Part shown: positions 10,535-18,379 of the stretch, one piece after another | Layout of the letters: each line of letters begins with the position of its first letter | How positions within the stretch are numbered: the stretch's first letter is position 1 | NCBI GenBank assembly: GCA_022601195.1 | Contig: JAHZIX010000048.1 | Location: 1-64,000, forward strand | DNA length: 64,000 nucleotides | From: Deltaproteobacteria bacterium | GTDB taxonomy: Bacteria > Acidobacteriota > Thermoanaerobaculia > Multivoradales > JAHZIX01 | Direction of reading: 5' to 3' | Position numbers and translations under genes: made by a program | The notes under the pieces: generated by a model | What the model was told of the DNA's origin: nothing | What the model saw: only the letters and a program-made list of their open reading frames with translations | Databases searched by the model: none

Positions 10535-11227
10535 TCAGTTGCTGACGACAAACTCGTCGATGTGGAATGTGCCCGAGATATCCGTACTCGCAGTCACATT
10601 CTTGGTATAGGTCAGGCCAGAGGAAAGCACCGAATGGCTGATCTGATCATTTTCCAGATCCGATCGACAGTAGTTCCCGACTCCCTCGATGTGCAGACAG
10701 CACACCCCATTGGCACCTCCGTCCGAGGGCCGAATCTCCAACTCCAGCTGCAGGAAGGTATTGGTATCCGTCACCGAATTCGGCAGGGAAATGTACTCCG
10801 TATTGAACTGAACTTGGCTGTTGGTGCGGCACTGTCCCAGGAGCACCCACTGGTCTTCTCTAACGGTGAGAAATACACCCGCCGTGCGATTCGTCGAGCT
10901 CAAAGAAAAGCCTGTTTCTCCAAGAAAAACCACGCCGATCATCGGGTTGTCGCCATGAGTCGTGGGATTTCCCTCGCCCCAACGGGGCACCGTGCCCGGA
11001 CGCCATTGAAAGCGTACTCGCACTGCATTGGTGGCAGCGAAAGACTGTTGGACGTAGGCAAACGTAGACGGATCCGGATCCATCGTCACCTCGAGACCGT
11101 AGTTACCAACCCCCGAAGCATTGTTGGTCACCTCCAAGGAAGCCGCCTCTACCTGCGAGCTGATGATCCCCATGAATCCCAAGACACCGAACCCAAAGAC
11201 GCTCATCACAAACAATCTTTTTCTCAT
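10535..11227 (-). CDS. Small secreted LamG-like beta-sandwich protein
   Basis: Start set at the ATG at 11227, preceded by AGGAGGAGAG; the upstream in-frame ATG at 11248 lacks such a site. The 230-residue product begins with a typical signal peptide (MRKRLFVMSVFGFGVLGF, cleavage after VEA). The mature part, with alternating strands such as NNASGVGNYGLEVTMD and VRVRFQWRPGTVPRW and the end ISGTFHIDEFVVSN, resembles the LamG-like domain that follows DGFESGD motifs in other secreted proteins. A CCLHIEGVGNYC segment may carry disulfides. The gene is first of three in the same orientation, 71 bp upstream of the giant Ig-like protein. Ligand unknown. Confidence 0.75.
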   Translation of the reverse strand: MRKRLFVMSVFGFGVLGFMGIISSQVEAASLEVTNNASGVGNYGLEVTMDPDPSTFAYVQQSFAATNAVRVRFQWRPGTVPRWGEGNPTTHGDNPMIGVVFLGETGFSLSSTNRTAGVFLTVREDQWVLLGQCRTNSQVQFNTEYISLPNSVTDTNTFLQLELEIRPSDGGANGVCCLHIEGVGNYCRSDLENDQISHSVLSSGLTYTKNVTASTDISGTFHIDEFVVSN

Positions 11228-11664
11228 CTCTCCTCCTGACCTCAGCACCTAAAAGGATCGCCCAAGAAGAACGTCCAAGAAGAACAAACGAATAGATACA
11301 ACGATCCTCTTCCGTATCGACCCAATGAATCGACTCCGGTAAAATTTTCCACTCAAGAAAACCAATAGGTTTCCTGGTCCGGGATCTATCTAGTATCGAA
11401 ACCTCATTGTGGGGGTAGACGAAACCTCTCCCCTTCGAACACACCGACCCCTTCCAACCTGCCTCACGAAGACCAGGCACAGATCGGGGAAAAAGCGTGA
11501 CACTCTCCTCTATCGAGAAGAGCACGTTCATCAAAAATCAACAGCTCGAAAGTTCAGAATACAAGGTCGATAAATATCTTGTCAAGATTTTTATCTCTAA
11601 GTTCCTAGACTCCATTATTCTGATTCATTGCAACCTTCCTCCTACATCTGTAGTATAAAGAGAA
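11228..11664. other. Divergent intergenic region
   Basis: No gene was recognised here. The strip separates the leftward secreted-protein operon from the rightward lipoprotein gene, so it should hold both promoters. It is visibly more A/T-rich than its surroundings near 11540-11620, where a short inverted repeat ATCTTG-T-CAAGAT occurs around 11575-11590. Confidence 0.5.
11628..11656 (+). promoter_or_regulatory. Possible sigma-70 promoter of the CxxCH lipoprotein gene
   Basis: TTGCAA, a 17-base spacer and TAGTAT lie only 8 bp before the ATG at 11665. If real, transcription would begin at or next to the start codon, giving a leaderless or near-leaderless mRNA; no good Shine-Dalgarno sequence is visible. 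Both hexamers match consensus in only four of six positions, so this is weak evidence. Confidence 0.25.
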
Positions 11665-12717
11665 ATGAAAATCCTTAGCCTCACTCTCGTCGCCCTCGCT
11701 AGCTGCCAAGGTCCGCATCTGGAACAACCCGAGAGGCCCGGGAGGACCGAGACGACAGCACAGAGCTCTCCTGCCGCTCTCACCAGCGTGCCCATTTCCA
11801 TCGACGTTGTGCGGGATGCTCTTCGCCGCAGCCTGCCCTTTGTCGAAGAGCAAGGAGTCGCATGGATGGACGGCAAAGTGCCTATCCAGGAAGGCAGCCC
11901 CTGCGTCTCTTGTCACCACGTCGGCTATTCCCTATGGAGCCAGAAGGAAGCTCAGCGGGCTGGCATCGAACCCTCGCCAGAGATCTTTGACAGCCTTTCT
12001 TCCAGAGCCGTGGAGTTTCTTGCCGAACCGGGAGTGCCGCGGGCCTATGCCGTCAGCTCGGTTCTTCTTTCGGAAGAACGGCCGTCCGAGGGCCTAGTTC
12101 AAGCCCTCCGAGACCTGCAAAACGAAGATGGCCATTGGCACGCTCGAGGGCAGTTTCCTTCCCAGAGACGTCCAGGATCCGAGTCGGACTCGGCGGCGAC
12201 TCTGTGGTCCCTCCTCTCCCTTGCGGGGACTCTCGACACGGAGCCTTTCGGGGCGGTCCGCGACCGAGCCTTCGATTGGCTCGATGGGCAAGATGCCGGC
12301 GAGACCACCGAGTGGCTGGCTGCGCGCCTAGCGGTGGCTGAGGCCTTCGCCAACGAAGACGAAGCCCAGTCCATTCGAGCCCAACTCCTCAGACGACAGA
12401 ATGACGACGGAGGTTGGGGGTGGCAGGAGGGGGATGCCAGTGAGGCCTTCTCTACCGGACAAGCTCTCTATGCCCTCGCTTTTCGAGCCCGGGGAGGTGA
12501 CCTCCAGGCTGCGCTAGAAACTTCTCGGGACCAGCCGGCTTTTCGTGCCGTTCAGTGGCTGCTGGAAGCTCAACACCAAGACGGTAGCTGGCCAGTTCCT
12601 TCAGCGGCCGTCAGCCAGGAACCGGAAGAATCCAAGGACGTCATCTACCATTTCTGGGGAACTGCGTGGGCATCCATCGGCCTGTCTCGATTCATCGCCG
12701 CACAGACCGCAGGCTGA
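11665..12717 (+). CDS. Lipoprotein with CxxCH motif and prenyltransferase/terpene-cyclase-like repeats
   Basis: The 350-residue product starts with a short lipoprotein signal (VALASC, lipid-attachment Cys14). Cys80-x-x-Cys83-His84 (PCVSCHH) is a classical covalent haem c attachment motif. The rest consists of alpha-hairpin repeats: LRDLQNEDGHWHARG, LLRRQNDDGGWGWQE and LLEAQHQDGSWPVP are QxxDGxW signatures of the squalene-hopene cyclase/prenyltransferase alpha/alpha-barrel superfamily. The cyclase catalytic DxDD motif is not seen and the protein is about half the size of a cyclase, so it is probably not a triterpene cyclase. It may be a periplasmic haem-bearing alpha/alpha-toroid protein facing a c-type cytochrome partner, but none is encoded nearby. 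The fold call is fairly sure; the function is unknown. Confidence 0.75.
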   Translation: MKILSLTLVALASCQGPHLEQPERPGRTETTAQSSPAALTSVPISIDVVRDALRRSLPFVEEQGVAWMDGKVPIQEGSPCVSCHHVGYSLWSQKEAQRAGIEPSPEIFDSLSSRAVEFLAEPGVPRAYAVSSVLLSEERPSEGLVQALRDLQNEDGHWHARGQFPSQRRPGSESDSAATLWSLLSLAGTLDTEPFGAVRDRAFDWLDGQDAGETTEWLAARLAVAEAFANEDEAQSIRAQLLRRQNDDGGWGWQEGDASEAFSTGQALYALAFRARGGDLQAALETSRDQPAFRAVQWLLEAQHQDGSWPVPSAAVSQEPEESKDVIYHFWGTAWASIGLSRFIAAQTAG

Positions 12718-12930
12718 CTCGAGCCCTTGGGCAGCTCGCTCTTGGCCAGTGGGTGAGTCGATATCCCGAGCAGATGGCCTCTCAGTGGATGAAGTCAGAA
12801 TAAATGCAGGCCTCGGTTTGCCGAAACACAAGAACGATGCACGGAGATCTTCCACAGGGCGCTGTACAAGCTGATCTTGTCTCTATTCGAAGACCTGCAC
12901 GGAGCGAGTTAGTACCCAATCCGCGCACCG

Positions 12931-13365
12931 CTAGGCCTTGCGCCGAAAGGTGCGCCAGTCCCCGCCCTCGATCGCCGGATATTCAGTCGCTGCGCTAGGG
13001 GGTAGCAGATAGGCCCAGGCCTCGCTGCGGTCGGCTAGCGGGATGCGGATACGGCGATAGTAGTCGGGATGACCCTCTAGCTCATCGACGGCTTCGAGGG
13101 TAGCTCCATCGACCTCGAACAACTCACCGACGACGACTTCCTCGCCGTCGGTGAACATGCCAGGGTAGCCCCCCACATCCACCAGTCGATAGCCCGGCTG
13201 GGTGGCGGTTTCTCCTACAAAGCGAGCGTGCCCTAGAAGGGAGTGGTTGCTCTCCCCCCTTAGAAGGGTGCCGTAGACGAAGAGACGGAAGCCCCCGCCG
13301 TCCGGCCAAAGACCTAGTCTTTCTTCGTCCAACGGTCCAACCAGGCGAGGACCTCTTCGTGCCAT
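12931..13365 (-). CDS. Gamma-glutamylcyclotransferase-like (AIG2/GGCT) protein
   Basis: The core begins FRLFVYGTLLRGESNHSLLG, the conserved YGTL substrate-loop motif of the GGCT/AIG2-like fold, and continues with YRLVDVGGYPGMF and VVVGELFEV. Glu in VDELEGHPDYYRR is the expected catalytic acid position. Length (144 residues with the longest start) fits the family. These enzymes release 5-oxoproline from gamma-glutamyl compounds, though many family members have unassigned substrates. The first ATG (13365) lies 52 bp inside the upstream peptidase gene and has no ribosome site. A downstream TTG near 13327 could be the true start, which would shorten the overlap. Probably cotranscribed with the peptidase. 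Confidence 0.8.
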   Translation of the reverse strand: MARRGPRLVGPLDEERLGLWPDGGGFRLFVYGTLLRGESNHSLLGHARFVGETATQPGYRLVDVGGYPGMFTDGEEVVVGELFEVDGATLEAVDELEGHPDYYRRIRIPLADRSEAWAYLLPPSAATEYPAIEGGDWRTFRRKA

Positions 13366-15365
13366 TGAATGCTGTTCTGGGGTTTGAGGACCCAGTGGTT
13401 CTCATCCGGGTAATAGAGCATCCGGCTTGGAATACCGAGGCGCTGCAGAGCGGTGAAAGTGGCAAAACCCTGAGTTTCTGGAACACGGTAGTCCAAGGCA
13501 CCATGGACCACCAGCATGGGAGTCTTCCAATTGTTGACGAAGTTGGCTGGATTGTGGGCCTCGGCGAAGGCCGGGTCCCGATGGTAGGGACCTCCGCCAT
13601 GCTCCCATTCCGGAAACCATAGCTCCTCGGTGGTGTAATACATCATTCGGTGATCGAAGAGACCATCGTGATTGACCAGGCTTCGGAAGCGATCCGGCCA
13701 ATTTCCGGCGATCCAATTGATCATGTAGCCGCCGTAGGAAGCACCCAGGGCGCTGACCCGGTCGCCATCCAAAAAGTCGTAGCGCTCCACCGCTGCGGCG
13801 AGACCTTTCTGCAAGTCCTCTAGAGGCTTGCCCCCCCAATCGCCACTGATGGAATCCGTGAAAGCTTGGCCATAGCCGGTGGAACCGTGGAAGTCGATCA
13901 TCACCGCTGCATAGCCAGCACCCGCATAGGTCTGGGGATTCCAACGGTAGTGAAAATTGTTGGAGAAGGAACCTTGAGGACCGCCGTGAATGAGAAAAGC
14001 CACCGGATACTTCTTGCCGGCCTCGAAGTTTGCCGGCTTGACCACCCAGCCGTAAACCGTCTCGTCATTCCAGCCAGGGAAACTGAATTGCTCCGGCTCT
14101 CCCAGGGCAACCTTGGCCATGGCTTCGCCGTTGATCTCCGTCAGCTGCCGGCCATCGGTGCCATCCAAGGCGATGCTGTAGAGGTCTACCGGCGAACGTA
14201 GGTGATCCAAGGCAACGATGAGGCGCTCTCCGGCCAGGCTGGCGGAACGAACGGTCCCTTCACTGGTCAGGGGCTTTACCTTGCCGCTCTTGGTGTCCAC
14301 GGCGAAGAGACGTTTGTTGCCCGTATCCTGGACGGTGATGTACGCCGTCTTACCGTCCGGAGAGAAAAAATAATCGGCGACCGACCGGTCCCAATCCTCG
14401 GCGATCACTCGCGCCTTACCGTCCGGCCAGGCCCGCGCCATCAACCGGAACCGATCTGCCTCGAAACCCGGGCGAGTCATGGCAGCGAAATAGAGAGTCT
14501 TACCATCCGGTGAGAACTGGGGAAGGGTGATCCAGGCGCCATTGTCAGGGGTTAGGTTTCGAGGTTTGCTAGAACCGTCGATGGGAGAGTGGTAGAGATC
14601 GAAATCCGTCGACCAAGCCTCTTCCCTACCGGAGGTTCGAGCGGCGAAAACCACCCCCTTGCTATCCGGGGTGAAAGTCATCTCCTCCGTTCCCCCGAAA
14701 GGCTTCGACGGTACGTCCCCATCCAACCCCTTGGAGACATCGACGGGGGTACCGCCGGCCACTGGAACCACGAAGAGGTGGGATCGTCGCCCGTCTTTCC
14801 AGGTATCCCAGTGGCGAAAGAAAAGCTGATCGTAGGCCACGCCGGTGGTGGTCACGGCTTCTCTCTCTTTCAAACGCTTATTGGTGCAAGCCAAGTCCGC
14901 GCAGTCGACAAAGACTTCCAGAGCTACCGCCAGGTTCTTGCCATCCGGAGACAACTCGAATCCCCCGACATCCAGAGGCAGGTGAGTTACTTGCTCCGCC
15001 TCTCCTGGACCCATGGGTAGACGCCAAACTTGCGACGACCCGGAACGGGAGGAGAGAAAAAAGATTCCCTTGCCATCCGGCGCCCACCGGGGATTGGAAT
15101 CCCCCGCTTCGTGGGAGGTCAGCCGCTGCAGGCCGGCGCCATCAACGCCCACTCGCCACAGATCTGTTCTCCCCCGGTTCGCCTCCAGGTCCGTGGTCCG
15201 CAGCACGAAGACGATGTCTTTGCCATCCGGTGAGATCTGCGGGCTGGAGATACGCTTCAGATTGACCAAGTCATGAACATTGAAGCCAGGGTGGTCGGCG
15301 CGGGCGGCCGCCAGGGCGATCCAAGGAAGGGAAAAGAGGAGAAGAGCCAAGGAATATCGGTACAT
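13314..15365 (-). CDS. Secreted S9 family prolyl oligopeptidase-like peptidase
   Basis: A signal peptide (YSLALLLFSLPWIALAAARA) precedes an N-terminal seven-bladed propeller built of PD40-type repeats (ISPDGKDIVFVLRTTD, WAPDGKGIFFLSSRSG, FSPDGKTLYFAAMTR). The C-terminal alpha/beta-hydrolase domain has the nucleophile motif GASYGGYM (Ser543), Asp625 in HGALDYRVPE and His657 in DENHWVLKP. This is the complete S9 triad, closest in style to the acylaminoacyl/dipeptidyl peptidase S9C group. At 683 residues it is full length. GGAGG lies 9 bases before the ATG. It should trim short peptides in the periplasm. The gene shares its 3' end with the cyclotransferase-like gene. Confidence 0.92.
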   Translation of the reverse strand: MYRYSLALLLFSLPWIALAAARADHPGFNVHDLVNLKRISSPQISPDGKDIVFVLRTTDLEANRGRTDLWRVGVDGAGLQRLTSHEAGDSNPRWAPDGKGIFFLSSRSGSSQVWRLPMGPGEAEQVTHLPLDVGGFELSPDGKNLAVALEVFVDCADLACTNKRLKEREAVTTTGVAYDQLFFRHWDTWKDGRRSHLFVVPVAGGTPVDVSKGLDGDVPSKPFGGTEEMTFTPDSKGVVFAARTSGREEAWSTDFDLYHSPIDGSSKPRNLTPDNGAWITLPQFSPDGKTLYFAAMTRPGFEADRFRLMARAWPDGKARVIAEDWDRSVADYFFSPDGKTAYITVQDTGNKRLFAVDTKSGKVKPLTSEGTVRSASLAGERLIVALDHLRSPVDLYSIALDGTDGRQLTEINGEAMAKVALGEPEQFSFPGWNDETVYGWVVKPANFEAGKKYPVAFLIHGGPQGSFSNNFHYRWNPQTYAGAGYAAVMIDFHGSTGYGQAFTDSISGDWGGKPLEDLQKGLAAAVERYDFLDGDRVSALGASYGGYMINWIAGNWPDRFRSLVNHDGLFDHRMMYYTTEELWFPEWEHGGGPYHRDPAFAEAHNPANFVNNWKTPMLVVHGALDYRVPETQGFATFTALQRLGIPSRMLYYPDENHWVLKPQNSIQWHEEVLAWLDRWTKKD

Positions 15366-15457
15366 CGCGTCAGAGCCTCCGCAGGAGTTGGGATTCGAGT
15401 TCGTCGACAGCTGGCTATCTTACCCGACGACATCCTTCGAAGCTCCACCTCCCTCCC

Positions 15458-16003
15458 CTAAGGTAGGCCCAAAGGAACGATCCGGCCCTCTAGATCCAAC
15501 TCCCAGGCCTCCTCGGCAACGAGCAAAACCCACTCCTGTTGCCGCCAAGATTCCATCGACGGAATCCGGCCAAGAAGGCGTTGGGCACTTTCCCCCAGGG
15601 CGCTACTCTGAGGGGAAGGAGGCGAGCTTTGAAGTCCCGAAACAACCTTCTGCAAGAGATCCCGAGCGGGTCCCCAACGTTGTAGTTCGACCCAACACCC
15701 CGCCAACTCCAGCTCCGTTTCGAGTAAGAGGAGATCTCCGTTGCCAAGATTGTTCCTTCGCACTTCGACCGCTTCCTCGATCCGCTCAGCGGCCGCAGCA
15801 GCTTCTTCCTTCTGCAGAGAAATCCTTCCCAGCCCCAAAAGAGGATGTGCCAGGACCACCGCCTGGGGCAGCTTCTGCCGAAGAACTCGAAAAGAGGCAT
15901 GGAAGAGCTCTTCCGCGACGACCGCATCGCCCCCCTGATGGAGGGTGGGCGCCCATTGATGCGACTCAGGGACGATCGGCAGGGGCTGCGACGCCGACGA
16001 AGA
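15458..16003 (-). pseudogene. Orphan TPR tail, probable remnant of a kinase-TPR gene
   Basis: An open frame of 181 codons begins directly after an in-frame TGA (16004-16006) and overlaps the end of the propeller gene by 38 bp in another frame. It reads LHQGGDAVVAEELFHASFRV, then AHPLLGLGRISLQKEEAAA and AVEVRRNNLGNGDLLLLETE. This is the rhythm of the last TPR units in acidobacterial Ser/Thr kinase-TPR proteins (AIRRxxLPxxHPxxAxxLxxLGRL...), but with diverged consensus. No kinase domain, signal peptide or good ribosome site accompanies it. An ORF using the GTG at 15859 would give 133 residues. It is most simply a decayed 3' fragment; a small functional TPR protein cannot be excluded. Confidence 0.55.
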
Positions 16004-17975
16004 TCACCATGCCGTCCCCTCCCGGGTCTCCCTGCACCACATCGATGGCTGCGGAAGGCTTCCAATTGTTACAAGCCCAGAGATTTCCAGCGCGATCGAC
16101 CCGGGTCGCCGTGAGGCGCATGAGTGGCTCGTAGCAGTGATAGGGAATCTCTTTACCTTCCTGGCTCTCCGGGTTGCCATAGAGAGGCAGTCCATTGGCC
16201 AGCCTCACCTCGTCACCTCCAGTCGGTAGGGTCATCAACTTTGCGGTGGCCTCGTCACCCTTGCGAATGACGGTCACTCCCACCGGCCCAATCTTTTCAG
16301 AGGCCGGTGCCTGGAACTCCATCTCGCGAGCGAAATTGGCCACGAACATCGTTCCCTCCGGATCGAAAGTGACTCCCCAAGGCCCATGAATGTTGTGGGT
16401 CATCTCGCCACGAACCCGGAGATCTCGATCGAAGCGAATCACCCGATTCGACTTCACCGCGACCGCGAAGACCTCACCGCCGGGACTCACGGTGACCTGC
16501 CTCAAGCATTCATATCCTCTTTTGCTCACCCAATGGGCCACCACTTTCAACTCGTCTCCTTCGATACGGAACTTGAACACCGAAGACGGCACCGGATCGA
16601 TACCCAAGGTCGAGTCGCCTCCGAAACCGCTATTACTGACGTAGGCATGGCCCAAGCCGTCAAAGGCGACGTCAAAAGTTAAGTGGTAGGGGCTGTCGAA
16701 ACAGTGGATCAACGGGCGCTCCGGATCGCAGTCTCGATAGACGACGACAGCGCTGTTCTCGCTCTTGTAGTTGAATCGGCTCGAGGTCATCGGCATAGGA
16801 AGCTGGGAACCCCAGGAGCACGTCCACAGATTGCCCTCCTGATCGATGTCCATACCTTGCACTCTGGACAACCCTTGGGTGTAGCCATTCGATGGGCTCA
16901 ACACCCTGCCGTCATGGGAATAGGCAGCGATGCTACCGGATTGGGGATTCCACTCTGTGGGCCCCCAACCGAAACTCCCCTGGTAGATCGTTTCTCCAGC
17001 TCGATCCACTGCCACTCCGAAACCGGCTCCCAGAATCCCGCCCCCGAATAGTGGCGAGAAAGGGGCGGGGGAACCATCCGGTTCCAAGACGACGCAGAAA
17101 GTACTGGAGTTGGGAGTACCCTGACGAACGTTATTGGTCAGCCAAGCACGGTCGTTCTTGTCGAACGCCACATAGCCCACCCCGGCGATGAGAAAATTCT
17201 CCGCTCCTGAATCATTGACCTTGATGGTCAAGGTCCACTGGTCAGGGACCGGCGTTGCCGGTGGCTCGAGACCTGGCAGAGACGGATTGAAGACCTGTGG
17301 CCGCTCGGCGATCAACCCATAGATGGCATCCACTTCGACAAAGGGGTGATGGGGAAGGTGAACCAAGGCCTCCAGCAAGGAAGAGGTACCTGTAAGCCGC
17401 TTGAGTTCGGCACGAATTCTAGGCTTGATCAGACAGTAGAAGACCAGGTTGGAGAGAAAGTTGAACAGAGCGTAGCTATTCGTCTCCATGCCGTTTGGGG
17501 AGCGTCGAATCACCTTAGAGAGGGAGCCATCGGTGCCAACGAAGTTGTTCTTCATGCCGTAGGCGATTCTTGCCGCCTCGTTGGGATCCGAGAGAATCAC
17601 GGCCTCGTCCCTTTGCCCACGGTCCTTAGAAAAGCGAAAGAACCTAGCAAAGCTGAAGGCTGTGGCCACCGTAACCGGCTCGCTGAGAGCGACCTGACGG
17701 GAAGTACTCGAGAACACCGCGATCAGCTGAGCCGGTCCGTCAGTGACCTCGCTCCCTTCCCCCGCCCGGTGAAAGGAACGGATATCTGCAGTGACGTAAT
17801 ACAGCTCTCCATCCCTCACCGAAAGACGAGCCAGGAACTGAGACTCACTGACCACCCTTTCCTCGAGCAGCCGCGGTTCCGCCCTGGTGATAGCAAACAC
17901 AGACACCGCCGCCGCCGTAACGACGACTCCACTCCCAAGTTGGATATCGAATTGAAATTCTTGCTCTTTCGGCAT
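15966..17975 (-). CDS. NHL/SMP-30-like beta-propeller protein
   Basis: The start at 17975 is preceded by AAGGAGAG. The 669-residue product lacks a clear signal peptide. Residues about 1-230 form an unassigned alpha/beta region (for example MKNNFVGTDGSLSKVIRRSP). From about 240 on there are NHL/SMP-30-type propeller blades: VGYVAFDKNDRAWLTNNV, GMDIDQEGNLWTCSWG, DVAFDGLGHAYVSNSG, GVTFDPEGTMFVANFA and ATRVDRAGNLWACNNW. Blades with the pattern (D/G)xxGNLW are common in gluconolactonase-like and virginiamycin-lyase-like folds, but no metal-site set could be assigned. It may be an interaction or enzyme scaffold. The gene stands alone, divergent from the secreted protease. Confidence 0.7.
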   Translation of the reverse strand: MPKEQEFQFDIQLGSGVVVTAAAVSVFAITRAEPRLLEERVVSESQFLARLSVRDGELYYVTADIRSFHRAGEGSEVTDGPAQLIAVFSSTSRQVALSEPVTVATAFSFARFFRFSKDRGQRDEAVILSDPNEAARIAYGMKNNFVGTDGSLSKVIRRSPNGMETNSYALFNFLSNLVFYCLIKPRIRAELKRLTGTSSLLEALVHLPHHPFVEVDAIYGLIAERPQVFNPSLPGLEPPATPVPDQWTLTIKVNDSGAENFLIAGVGYVAFDKNDRAWLTNNVRQGTPNSSTFCVVLEPDGSPAPFSPLFGGGILGAGFGVAVDRAGETIYQGSFGWGPTEWNPQSGSIAAYSHDGRVLSPSNGYTQGLSRVQGMDIDQEGNLWTCSWGSQLPMPMTSSRFNYKSENSAVVVYRDCDPERPLIHCFDSPYHLTFDVAFDGLGHAYVSNSGFGGDSTLGIDPVPSSVFKFRIEGDELKVVAHWVSKRGYECLRQVTVSPGGEVFAVAVKSNRVIRFDRDLRVRGEMTHNIHGPWGVTFDPEGTMFVANFAREMEFQAPASEKIGPVGVTVIRKGDEATAKLMTLPTGGDEVRLANGLPLYGNPESQEGKEIPYHCYEPLMRLTATRVDRAGNLWACNNWKPSAAIDVVQGDPGGDGMVIFVGVAAPADRP

Positions 17976-18379
17976 GGGCTCTCTCCTTCTTCAACTGCCT
18001 CACGAGGCTTTCAGTAGGGTGCCGCGGAATCGCTCCTACCCGTACCTCGCCAGGAGGGTCGAAGGCTCGAAAACCTCCGACGTTGGGTTCTTCCAGATCG
18101 GCTACAGATCGGCTACAGATCGGCTCCAACTCATACAGTGGGATTTCCCCGAGGACTGTCGCACCGAGGCCAGACAAAAAGATACTCAGCGACCATGAAG
18201 TACCCCCAAAACTCCTCCCACTGAGCAGGCTCTCAGCAGACCCTCAGTACGCCCTCAACAAGTCCTCAAAAAAAATCTCTCCTCTTTTAGCCATTTCAAC
18301 TCCGACTTGCGCGGGATGAGGTGAACAACCATTTCGGCTGTTACAGGCCGAATCTTTTTTGAACTTAGAGAGGCACAAC
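17976..18379. other. Divergent intergenic region with short direct repeats
   Basis: No gene was recognised. The strip must hold promoters for the propeller gene (leftward) and the protease gene (rightward). It contains three 11-bp direct repeats at 18095-18127 and an A-run near 18268. Confidence 0.5.
18095..18127. repeat. Three tandem copies of an 11-bp repeat
   Basis: AGATCGGCTAC, AGATCGGCTAC and AGATCGGCTCC follow each other without spacer. The 11-bp period is close to one DNA turn, so the array could present sites on one face of the helix, but it may equally be replication slippage. Confidence 0.6.

Noticed and set aside
17845..18177. Leftward frame upstream of the propeller gene
   Set aside because: No recognisable features; crosses the ribosome site of the propeller gene in another frame.
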